From an uncultured Flavobacteriaceae bacterium (GTDB taxonomy: Bacteria > Bacteroidota > Bacteroidia > Flavobacteriales > Flavobacteriaceae), in the NCBI GenBank assembly GCA_947504035.1, contig CANNGA010000015.1:39271-103270 (forward strand): DNA of 64,000 bases, in the 5' to 3' direction. This document shows, in pieces, positions 7,416 to 14,792 of the stretch (position 1 is the first letter of the stretch; each line of letters begins with the position of its first letter). A program made the position numbers and the translations under genes. The notes under the pieces are model-generated. The model was not told the origin of the DNA and ran no database searches. It worked only from the letters and a program-made list of their open reading frames with translations.

Positions 7416-9761
7416 ATGAAACATATTATAATACTTGCCTTAATATGGGTAGGTTTTAGTGTGCACGCGCAACAGGTATACACAGGTAGAGTTGTAGATC
7501 AAAACAATACACCTTTAGCACAAGCTACAATACAATCAAAAGGTAATTTAAACAATGCCGTTGTAACCAATACCAATGGCGATTTTAGCATTTCACTTGG
7601 TGAGGACACTACAGTAAGTGTGCAATTTATTGGCCATGCAACGGTTACAAAAACGTTAACGTCTGGAAATACAACTATAATTTTAGAAGAAAGAGATGAG
7701 CTTTTAGACGTTGTTGTCGTTTCGGCAAGTCGCGAGTTGCAACACCGAAAAGAAGTACCAGCAGCAATTGCTGTAGTATCTGCGAAAGCTATTGCCGAAA
7801 CAAAAGCATTGGGCATAGACCAATTGGTGAATGATGTTCCAGGTGTTTTTGTAGCCACATCCAGAGCAGCGAGTAACGAGCAGCATTTTACGGCGGTGAG
7901 AACGCCAATATCTACACGAGCCTTATTTTTATATTTGGAAGATGGTGTCCCTATTCGTCCAACATCTGTATTTAATCACAACGCGCTTCTAGAAATGAAT
8001 GATGTATCTTTTGAGCGTGTCGAAGTTTTGAAAGGCCCAGCATCTAGTATTTATGGTAGTGAAGCAATCGGTGCTAGTTTTAATTTTATAACTAAAAATC
8101 CAACTAAAGATTTTACTGGTGGTTTAGGGTTTCAAATTAATGATTTAGGTCTTACACGCTATGAATTAGAACTGTCTCAATATGCTAACGAAAATGTTGG
8201 ATTCTACATTGGGACGCAATACGTACAGCGTGAAAATGGGCCTTTAGAGCATAGTGACTACGAAAAATTTGCCCTTACTTTTAAAAACGTAAACCATTTA
8301 TCAACCAATTTAAATTGGACTAATGTATTTGATGTTGTTGATTTTAGATCGGATATGGCAGGGTCTTTAAGTGCATCAGATTTTTTTGGAGGCAATTTTG
8401 AAAGCGATCAAACCTTTACAGAACGCGACGCTCTAGCATTTCGTTTTAGAAGTACGCTTGATAAAGTTTGGAATGCCAAGCATAAAACAGCGTTAAACTT
8501 TGTTTTTAGAACTAATGAAATGGCGCAAAATCCGTCTTTTCGTATCAGACAAGGTAGAGATAGCGCTACGAGAGCATTAACAGGAACAGGAACTGGTGAG
8601 GTGAATAACAATGCTTTTAAGAGTTACGTTGGTTTAGCACAGCATAGAATAAAGTTTGATGTTTTAAATGCAGCATTAATTGTGGGGGGAGCGTTAGATT
8701 TTTCACCACAGCGTTTTGTTGCAGAGACAACATCTATTACCGTAGATACAGAAACGGGGAGAAATACTGCTTTTACGGTAAATGAAAACGATTTTATATT
8801 GAATTATGATGCCGACATTCTTAACTATGCAGGGTATTTTCAATTCGAAATTAACCCTGTAGAACATTTAAAAGTAACAGCAGCATTGCGTTATGATGGT
8901 TTTCAATACGATTACAACAATTTAGTCGATGGCGTAGCAGGCCCTAGAGATTCTAAAAACAACTACGATAATATCGCTCCTAAGCTAGGTGTAAACTACA
9001 ATATTAATAGAAATTTTGGCTTGTATGCTAATTACTCTAAAGGGTTTACGCCTCCACAAGCTTCGACCCTGTATAGAAATAGTTTTGTTGGTGTTGGTGA
9101 TGAGGTGTTTGATTTACAACCGAGCACATATAATAATTATGAAATGGGAACCTATTTTGGCCTTAGCAACCAACTTAAAGTTGATGTTGCTCTCTACGCT
9201 TTAGAAGGTAGAAATACGCTTGTGACACTTAGAGATGCTAATGATGAGTTTTTTAATAGAAATGCAGGTAAAACGTTATCTTATGGTATAGAATACGGTG
9301 TGCGTTATACTCCAATAAAAGCATTAACGATAAGCCATAATGGTAGTTTTGCTCAGCACAGATATATTGACTTTTTTGAAAGAGGGATAGATTTATCAGA
9401 TACCGATAGAGAAACGGCACCGTCACTATTAGGAAACAGTAGAGTAATTTACAAGTCAGGTTTTGTAAAAGGCCTGGCTTTAAGCGCAACACATGAATTG
9501 GTTGGATCTTACAACACAAGTTTTGAAAACCAAGTAGAAAATGAAGATGGAACCACAAGTACGGCAACCTATGCGGGGCATAACGTGTTTAATGTGCTTT
9601 TATCTTACGAAACCAAGTATTTTGAAGTTTGGGGGCATGCTCTAAATATTTTTGATAGGCTTTATTCTGCCAGAGCAAGTTTTAACAGATTTAGAGGAGA
9701 AAATAGCTTTACTATAGGAAATCCAAGAGCATTTCACTTTGGCATTAGATATAAATTTTAA
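7416..9761 (+). CDS. TonB-dependent outer-membrane receptor
   Basis: The ATG at 7416 gives a clean signal peptide (MKHIIILALIWVGFSVHAQQ); an upstream start at 7365 would bury it. Domains in order: a carboxypeptidase-regulatory-like beta domain (about residues 22-100, YTGRVVDQNNTPLAQATIQSKG), the plug domain (about 115-230, with SRELQHRKEVPAAIAVV and VEVLKGPASSIYGSEAIG), and a beta-barrel ending in ...FGIRYKF with the expected terminal aromatic. Length (781 residues) suits a siderophore, haem or metal-complex transporter rather than the larger SusC type, and no SusD partner is present. The downstream PepSY protein and upstream Cys protein support iron or metal uptake. Confidence 0.92.
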   Translation: MKHIIILALIWVGFSVHAQQVYTGRVVDQNNTPLAQATIQSKGNLNNAVVTNTNGDFSISLGEDTTVSVQFIGHATVTKTLTSGNTTIILEERDELLDVVVVSASRELQHRKEVPAAIAVVSAKAIAETKALGIDQLVNDVPGVFVATSRAASNEQHFTAVRTPISTRALFLYLEDGVPIRPTSVFNHNALLEMNDVSFERVEVLKGPASSIYGSEAIGASFNFITKNPTKDFTGGLGFQINDLGLTRYELELSQYANENVGFYIGTQYVQRENGPLEHSDYEKFALTFKNVNHLSTNLNWTNVFDVVDFRSDMAGSLSASDFFGGNFESDQTFTERDALAFRFRSTLDKVWNAKHKTALNFVFRTNEMAQNPSFRIRQGRDSATRALTGTGTGEVNNNAFKSYVGLAQHRIKFDVLNAALIVGGALDFSPQRFVAETTSITVDTETGRNTAFTVNENDFILNYDADILNYAGYFQFEINPVEHLKVTAALRYDGFQYDYNNLVDGVAGPRDSKNNYDNIAPKLGVNYNINRNFGLYANYSKGFTPPQASTLYRNSFVGVGDEVFDLQPSTYNNYEMGTYFGLSNQLKVDVALYALEGRNTLVTLRDANDEFFNRNAGKTLSYGIEYGVRYTPIKALTISHNGSFAQHRYIDFFERGIDLSDTDRETAPSLLGNSRVIYKSGFVKGLALSATHELVGSYNTSFENQVENEDGTTSTATYAGHNVFNVLLSYETKYFEVWGHALNIFDRLYSARASFNRFRGENSFTIGNPRAFHFGIRYKF

Positions 9762-9825
9762 TCTTACAAGTACACGTCCTAATGCTTAGTATTAGGATGT
9801 GTACTAGACGAATAGACGATGTATT

Positions 9826-11070
9826 ATGAAACATAACAAACTCAACCAATGGCTTTGGAAATGGCATTTTATAGGAGGTCTAGTGGCTCTGCCGTTTGTG
9901 CTGCTATTAGCAGTTACGGGCGGTATTTATTTGTTTAAAGACACTTATGAAGCGCCTCAGCAAAAGCATATCAAATATGTTGAAGCTAAAGGAACTGAGC
10001 TGTCTTTTGAAAAACAGTTAGATCTTGCTAAGGCCGTTTACAAGAAACAGCCTAACGCTATGGTACTGCCCAAAACGCCGCAGCAAGCTACAGAATTTGT
10101 GTGGGGACGTTTCAGTCATAAAAAGAGTGTGTTTGTAAACCCTTATACAGGAGCCGTAACCGGTAAAATTAGTCCTAAAGATTCTAGCATGCATACCGTT
10201 AGAAAATTACATGGCGAGTTGCTTTTGGGAGCATTTGGCACTAAATTAGTAGAACTTGTTGCCAGTTGGCTCTTTGTACTCATCCTTACTGGAATCTATG
10301 TGTTTTGGCCTAAAGGGAAACAAGGCCTTGCAGCCTTTTTTACCATAAGACTTAAACAGGGAAAGCGTATTTTTTTTAGAGATTTACATAGTGTTTTAGG
10401 GTTTTGGATATCTGTAATGTTAATCATCACACTTGCTGGTGGAATGCCTTGGACAGATGTCTTTGGATCTAACTTTAAGTGGTTGCAAAAAGTCACACAT
10501 ACCGGTTTTCCTAAAACATGGAGTGGTAGGGGCTTGGTGTCTAAGCCTACAGGAAAACCACTGCCTATAGATGCTATTGCTGTTATTGCACAAACAAAAA
10601 ACTTAAAGGGTATTACATCTATAGGATTGCCAAGCGGACCTAAAGGTGTCTATACGGTTTTTAATGAAACGTTCGATTTAGATGCTCAAGAACGGTTTTA
10701 TTACGATCAGTTTTCTGGTGCGCAAGTGTTTAAACACAACTGGAAAGATGTAGGGGTTTTAATGCGCGGGCGCATGTGGGTTATGGCATTTCATCAAGGC
10801 CAGTTTGGACTGTGGAATTGGATATTAATGTTAAGCGTTGCCATAATAGTAACTGTTGTTGCCCTAGCGGGCTTGCTATCTTATCTAAAACGCAAGCAAA
10901 AAGGCGATTGGGGTGTGCCTAAAATACCTGCACAATTTAAAGTAGGCTATGGCATTATAGTAGGCATTATAGTATTAGGTATTGTGTTTCCTTTGTTTGG
11001 ACTAAGTGTTGTACTTATTGCTGGTATTGACTATTTTAAAAGGTTAAGGCAACAAAAGATGGCGGTATAA
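9826..11070 (+). CDS. PepSY-associated transmembrane protein
   Basis: A 414-residue inner-membrane protein. Transmembrane helices are visible at about residues 15-35 (GGLVALPFVLLLAVTGGIYLFK), 145-163, 195-215, 345-365 and 375-405, with PepSY-like periplasmic segments between them (for example FVNPYTGAVTGKIS). Such proteins accompany TonB receptors for siderophores and are thought to help release or reduce iron at the inner membrane; the family includes FoxB-like siderophore reductases. Histidines in KLHGELLLG, DLHSVLGFW and AFHQGQFGLW are spaced like haem ligands, an inference. The gene lies 64 bases after the receptor gene and is followed by a terminator. Confidence 0.85.
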   Translation: MKHNKLNQWLWKWHFIGGLVALPFVLLLAVTGGIYLFKDTYEAPQQKHIKYVEAKGTELSFEKQLDLAKAVYKKQPNAMVLPKTPQQATEFVWGRFSHKKSVFVNPYTGAVTGKISPKDSSMHTVRKLHGELLLGAFGTKLVELVASWLFVLILTGIYVFWPKGKQGLAAFFTIRLKQGKRIFFRDLHSVLGFWISVMLIITLAGGMPWTDVFGSNFKWLQKVTHTGFPKTWSGRGLVSKPTGKPLPIDAIAVIAQTKNLKGITSIGLPSGPKGVYTVFNETFDLDAQERFYYDQFSGAQVFKHNWKDVGVLMRGRMWVMAFHQGQFGLWNWILMLSVAIIVTVVALAGLLSYLKRKQKGDWGVPKIPAQFKVGYGIIVGIIVLGIVFPLFGLSVVLIAGIDYFKRLRQQKMAV

Positions 11071-11090
11071 TTGTAAGTTTTAAATTTTAG

Positions 11091-11120
11091 AAAACACTGC
11101 ATTTAAAATGCAGCGTTTTT
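11091..11120 (+). terminator. Terminator of the TonB/PepSY operon
   Basis: An inverted repeat CTGCATT-TAA-AATGCAG is followed by CGTTTTTG. It sits 21 bases after the PepSY gene stop, in the right place and orientation for an intrinsic terminator. Confidence 0.7.
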
Positions 11121-11264
11121 GTTTTAAAATAACAGGTGGTATTAGCCCTTAGCGCGTCTTAGTTTATCAAAGTAACAGCTAATATTAGTATGTACTAGTA
11201 CCGTTATGCGTATTGAGCATTCCTCAATAAAAGTAAGCCATTATGAGGTTTTTTTCATAGCATT

Positions 11265-11381
11265 AATTTTAGAAAAGGAGGCGTATCAGCCCTAACTGCC
11301 ACAGCAATAAAATTTGCAGCTACCATTTGGAATATGGTGGTTAAAAGAGTCGCACATCATATCTTTATGAGGTCGAAATGA
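11265..11381 (+). pseudogene. Possible remnant of an IS110-like transposase C-terminus
   Basis: Reading this frame gives about 38 residues without a start codon, beginning NFRKGGVSALTATAIKFAA and continuing TIWNMVVKRVA before a stop. The pattern resembles the extreme C-terminus of IS110/IS116 transposases, where a K-A...A-A-K-A-IIWNM motif is common. It is too short to be functional and has no visible terminal repeats. The resemblance is from memory, so it is tentative. It abuts an integrase remnant, which supports a scarred insertion site. Confidence 0.3.
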
Positions 11382-11485
11382 GACTACGTGTGTTGCTAGG
11401 AGATAGCGCTATTAAAACTACAGAAATTTACACATCAATAATGAAAAATTATTTACAGGATTATGAAAAACCTTTATATTTATAG
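11378..11485 (+). pseudogene. Tyrosine recombinase (integrase) C-terminal remnant, copy a
   Basis: Thirty-five codons ending in TAG read MRLRVLLGDSAIKTTEIYTS then IMKNYLQDYEKPLYL. This matches the end of XerC/XerD-type tyrosine recombinases (LLGHxSxKTTEIYTHV...), including the catalytic Tyr in EIYT. The GH of the LGH motif has become GD. No upstream catalytic domain precedes it. Two further copies of the same segment are at 59382-59485 and 61233-61355. A small inverted repeat starts 3 bases after its stop, as in the copy at 59382. Confidence 0.6.
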
Positions 11486-11487
11486 TG

Positions 11488-11517
11488 TAAATAACATATA
11501 CTGGTGCGTGTTATTTA
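11488..11517. repeat. Inverted repeat after integrase remnant a
   Basis: The arms TAAATAACA and TGTTATTTA (9 bp, perfect) flank a 12-base loop. The 40 bases from 11481 match those from 59481 at about 32 positions, and in both places the block starts at the stop codon of an integrase remnant and lies shortly before a cargo gene. This suggests a shared end or attachment site of related elements. Confidence 0.55.
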
Positions 11518-11565
11518 ATTTTTAGAAAACATTAACACATACTCACACTATAATCCATAAAAAAT

Positions 11566-13101
11566 ATGGCTAATGATAAAATAACGATGAAGGAGAAAGA
11601 AAACCCTCCTCGAATAAAAGAAGAATATAGTACATTATCAATAACTATAACATGTGATGATCCTGATGTAATAATAGCACCAGCAGCTCAAAAACCTGCA
11701 ACTTTAAAATTCCCAATGCCTTTAGTTGAAAAAATTGAAGGTCCATTTGATGAAAATGACAAACGTGTTGAAGAACTTGAAATTGGGAAAACATATATTT
11801 ACAAAGCCACAAAATTCAAAGAATCTACGTTTACACCAATAAAACATATTTGGTTTGCAGAACAATTAGATGATGGAAAAATTACAGATCTTGAGTACAA
11901 AAAAGGAGAAAATCCATATTTAGATGCTAAAGGCATCGTTTGTTTCAAATATACAGTAAAAGAATGTGAGAAAATTAGAATTTATGCTTATGTAGCTAAA
12001 CCAATTAAATCAGTAAGTGTTGAAAATTCAGTTCTTTTTGAAGATGAGGTTATTTCATTAATTTTTAATTCAAATAGTAGAGAAATCGATGATAAAATTG
12101 ATGAGTATAAAGAAGCCATAGATCTTGTTTTACCAAAAATATCAACTAAAGATGATTGGACTTTTGATGGTTTAATCGATGCTTATTCTGAAATTTATAA
12201 TGATGAGCAATTAGCTCAATTGCTTTATGTTTTTTCTCCAGAAGACCAAGGAGCAGGTTTAGGTTACGAAGTCGCTAAAAGTGATTTTTGGATAGATAAC
12301 TATTCTATTGATCATGAAAAGAAAATAATATATCTAGATAGTGATGAAACTTTCAGCAATTTCTCTAATGAAGAAGCTGCTCATTCTTTAAACAAAGCAA
12401 TTATTGACATAGGTAGACATATAGCATATGAGAGTGAATCTTTTTGGGGAACTGTTTGGCGAGTAACAAAAGGTATTGGAATTACAGTAATTGGGGGTGT
12501 AGAAATGATAGTAGGAGGCATAGGTGTAATAGCACCTGAACCAGCTACTTCGGTAGGAGGAGCTCTTTTAGCAGGCTATGGAGCTTCAACTGCAGGGGAA
12601 GGGATTAGTATGATATTTGGAGCGAATGAAGGTGATGGATACAACTTAATAGAAGAAGGTTTTGCAAAGATAGGTAATGCCATAGACACAAAAGATGGTG
12701 ATTCTATTGCTAGAGGTGCCTTTTTGGTTACAAATATTGTAGTTTCTTTAGGTGGTTCGTATAAAATTCTAAAAGTTCCTAACTCTAAATTCATAATGAA
12801 AGGAACTTATACTGGTAAAGATTTTGCAAAATACTATAGAGAAGGTTACACATTAGGACGATTACAACTCAATTATACCTTTACTGAAATAGTAAATGGA
12901 GTTGCTTTAAAAGGGAGAGTTCTAATAAATGTAACTAATAATTCAAATGGTTGGATATTTAGATTTCAAACTATTGGAGGAAAACTAGTAATGAATGGAC
13001 GTATTTTTGGTGTTCAAAAATGGCATAGGTTATCCAGTAAAAAAGAAATGTTAAAAATTTTGATTAAACTTGCTAAGCATGGATTCAAAAAAGGACTTTA
13101 A
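11566..13101 (+). CDS. Candidate secreted polymorphic toxin (contact-dependent type), unknown toxin domain
   Basis: A 511-residue protein. The N-terminal part (about 1-170) is beta-rich and contains KIEGPFDENDKRVEELEIG, KTYIYKATKF and a later HIWFAEQLDDGKI segment. Similar N-termini occur, to my knowledge, on Bacteroidota type VI secretion cargo. A middle glycine-rich hydrophobic stretch (about 300-345, TVIGGVEMIVGGIGVIAPEP) could span membranes. The C-terminal ~110 residues form a basic, beta-rich domain ending in KILIKLAKHGFKKGL, which I do not recognise and which would be the toxin part. The overlapping downstream gene fits an immunity protein. No VgrG, Hcp or PAAR gene is in view, so this is an inference from layout. 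Confidence 0.45.
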   Translation: MANDKITMKEKENPPRIKEEYSTLSITITCDDPDVIIAPAAQKPATLKFPMPLVEKIEGPFDENDKRVEELEIGKTYIYKATKFKESTFTPIKHIWFAEQLDDGKITDLEYKKGENPYLDAKGIVCFKYTVKECEKIRIYAYVAKPIKSVSVENSVLFEDEVISLIFNSNSREIDDKIDEYKEAIDLVLPKISTKDDWTFDGLIDAYSEIYNDEQLAQLLYVFSPEDQGAGLGYEVAKSDFWIDNYSIDHEKKIIYLDSDETFSNFSNEEAAHSLNKAIIDIGRHIAYESESFWGTVWRVTKGIGITVIGGVEMIVGGIGVIAPEPATSVGGALLAGYGASTAGEGISMIFGANEGDGYNLIEEGFAKIGNAIDTKDGDSIARGAFLVTNIVVSLGGSYKILKVPNSKFIMKGTYTGKDFAKYYREGYTLGRLQLNYTFTEIVNGVALKGRVLINVTNNSNGWIFRFQTIGGKLVMNGRIFGVQKWHRLSSKKEMLKILIKLAKHGFKKGL

Positions 13102-13483
13102 TATTAACTATAAACCGCGTAAAAAAGAAAGTAAATTTATTCTTTTCTCTGAAATGCAAGAAGATTACTTTGGTGTTAGAAACGAAAAAGGGATTACATT
13201 ATTTGGCGCAGAAATAGTAAAAGAATGTTTGCATCCAACTGAATATTTTGATAAATATGATGTATTATATTATGAAGATTTCCATACTATGATGAATGAT
13301 GTAAAATGGATTTCAGAATGTATGGGAGATAGACCTTATTCAATTACTTTTCACGAAATTGATTATGTGGACAAATGGTTTGAGAAAGTAAAAAAGTTTG
13401 AGAAAAATATTAAAAACTCTTTAATGTTATTATCTCATCCCGAATACAAATATCATTACGATTTAATATGGCGATCATTCTAG
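13079..13483 (+). CDS. Small acidic protein, candidate immunity partner
   Basis: The ATG at 13079 gives 134 residues (MDSKKDFNINYKPRKKESKF...). The gene overlaps the end of the upstream candidate toxin by 23 bases in another frame, a common arrangement for toxin/immunity pairs with coupled translation. An in-frame TTG at 13070 is possible but less likely. The protein has no signal peptide or membrane segment and is rich in aromatic and acidic residues (YFDKYDVLYYEDFHTMM). I recognise no family. If the toxin acts in the cytoplasm, a cytoplasmic immunity protein like this would be expected. Confidence 0.55.
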   Translation: MDSKKDFNINYKPRKKESKFILFSEMQEDYFGVRNEKGITLFGAEIVKECLHPTEYFDKYDVLYYEDFHTMMNDVKWISECMGDRPYSITFHEIDYVDKWFEKVKKFEKNIKNSLMLLSHPEYKYHYDLIWRSF

Positions 13484-13524
13484 AGTAAAAGTTGTTGTTT
13501 AGCGGTATTCTAAGAAGAAAAAAT

Positions 13525-13612
13525 AACGTTTTGTAATAATGGCTCATACGTAATGTTTTTGCCGCAGGCGTAACACAAAAACACTACGCATAGCGTAACC
13601 GTTTTACATAAT
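13525..13612. repeat. attC-like imperfect hairpin element
   Basis: The arms TAATGTTTTTG (13551-13561) and CAAAAACACTA (13576-13586) pair with one mismatch around a CCGCAGGCG-containing loop. The pairing continues outward imperfectly to AACGTTTTG at the left and CCGTTTTACA at the right. The arrangement, a long imperfect hairpin between single cargo genes, resembles the elements at 62313-62507 and 63034-63163. It is not a terminator: no T-run follows. Confidence 0.45.
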
Positions 13613-13765
13613 TACTAAAATCAACAGGAAAAAATGCCAAATAAAGGATTTTAGAGAATTACTCTCTTTTTAGAAAGATTAAAATTGACTTACCAAAATA
13701 CTTCAACACTTTGGAAGAACCATCAAGACAATAACAGTAAAAAAAATTATACTTATTAAGTAATA

Positions 13766-14596
13766 ATGTTATATAAGAAACTACTAATTTTCATAATATC
13801 AGTCTTTGCTTTTTTTTCATGTAAAGAGCCTGTAGAGAAAGGTTGCTTCATAGGTAAAAAAGATAAAGACTATGATTTCTTTTCATCTATTTATCGCGCT
13901 ATTGATTTTGACTATATTCATTTAATTGATGAGATAGGAATGTATGGAATTAATAGAGATAATTTTGGGTGGGTTAAGAATCCTGAGAATTTAAAATCGA
14001 CATATAGAGCTATTAAAAGTATTGGTCTAGAAAAATTTATATCCGAAAATGAATTTAATCAAGTACTATTCGATAAAAAGATGGCTCATCCTTCAATTCA
14101 AAATAAGTCATTGAATAAGTTGATTAAATTATTACTAGACAGTTATAATGGAAAAAAAAATGATGAATATTTTACTAAATTCTGGCTTAGAAGAAGAAAA
14201 GAGAAAAATGAGAAAATAGTTTATCAAATACTCGAGGACATCTATTGTTTTTATACATCAAAAGAATGCGATTCTATAATTAATACGAATTGGAAACCAA
14301 ATAGTTTAATCGAAAATATGTTGTCTTTTGATTATGAATTATACCAATTGGATGAGACTAGAGACTTTGAAAATGTTAAAAATTATTTTAATTATCTTGA
14401 GAAATTAGACCTTCCAATTTCTGCACATAATTTAATCATCTTCACAATGAGAAATTATGAATTAGATGATTTGACTAAAAAAGAATTACTTATTCTAAAA
14501 AACAAAAACAACATCAAAAAAGTAAAGTGCCATGATTATGAACAATGGCGACTTGACGCTAAATGGTTTGCACCTGTTTACGATGAAGGGCCTTAA
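13766..14596 (+). CDS. Orphan lipoprotein, unknown
   Basis: A 276-residue protein with a lipoprotein signal (MLYKKLLIFIISVFAFFSCKEP). The mature part is charged and probably mostly helical, with repeated Lys/Asn/Asp and aromatic residues; there are Cys in GCFIGKKD, EDIYCFYTSKEC and KVKCHDYEQW. No family is recognised. Its base composition is visibly more AT-rich than the glycogen genes that follow, and it sits next to the attC-like hairpin and the toxin/immunity cassette, so it is probably accessory DNA. A lipoprotein immunity factor is one possibility, but nothing in the sequence shows this. Confidence 0.6.
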   Translation: MLYKKLLIFIISVFAFFSCKEPVEKGCFIGKKDKDYDFFSSIYRAIDFDYIHLIDEIGMYGINRDNFGWVKNPENLKSTYRAIKSIGLEKFISENEFNQVLFDKKMAHPSIQNKSLNKLIKLLLDSYNGKKNDEYFTKFWLRRRKEKNEKIVYQILEDIYCFYTSKECDSIINTNWKPNSLIENMLSFDYELYQLDETRDFENVKNYFNYLEKLDLPISAHNLIIFTMRNYELDDLTKKELLILKNKNNIKKVKCHDYEQWRLDAKWFAPVYDEGP

Positions 14597-14684
14597 ACTG
14601 TTTATCGGAATTCTTATGTATAAAACGTTTTTTAGGATAGTGCTTTTATAGAATCACACTTCTTTGTATGTATGAAAAAATAAA

Positions 14685-14711
14685 AAGGCCGTAACTTAAA
14701 ATTACGGCCTT
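14685..14711 (-). terminator. Terminator between convergent lipoprotein and GH31 genes
   Basis: The arms AAGGCCGTAA and TTACGGCCTT form a perfect 10-bp stem around a 7-base loop. On the minus strand it is followed by a T-rich run (14684 downward), suiting the GH31 gene. It may also end the rightward lipoprotein transcript. A second hairpin, TGTAACG/CGTTACA at 14728-14752, lies between it and the GH31 stop. Confidence 0.7.
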
Positions 14712-14792
14712 GCTTAAATATTAATTTTGTAACGGTTATTTAGAACGTTACATTTTAATTCGCTAACTTCATATTGGAAGTGGTATTAATAA

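Noticed and set aside
13616..13764. Open frame before the orphan lipoprotein (ends in KNYTY, and another frame ending EEPSRQ)
   Set aside because: Short, without a start codon, and matches no family I know. It may be a coding remnant, but there is not enough to call a pseudogene.
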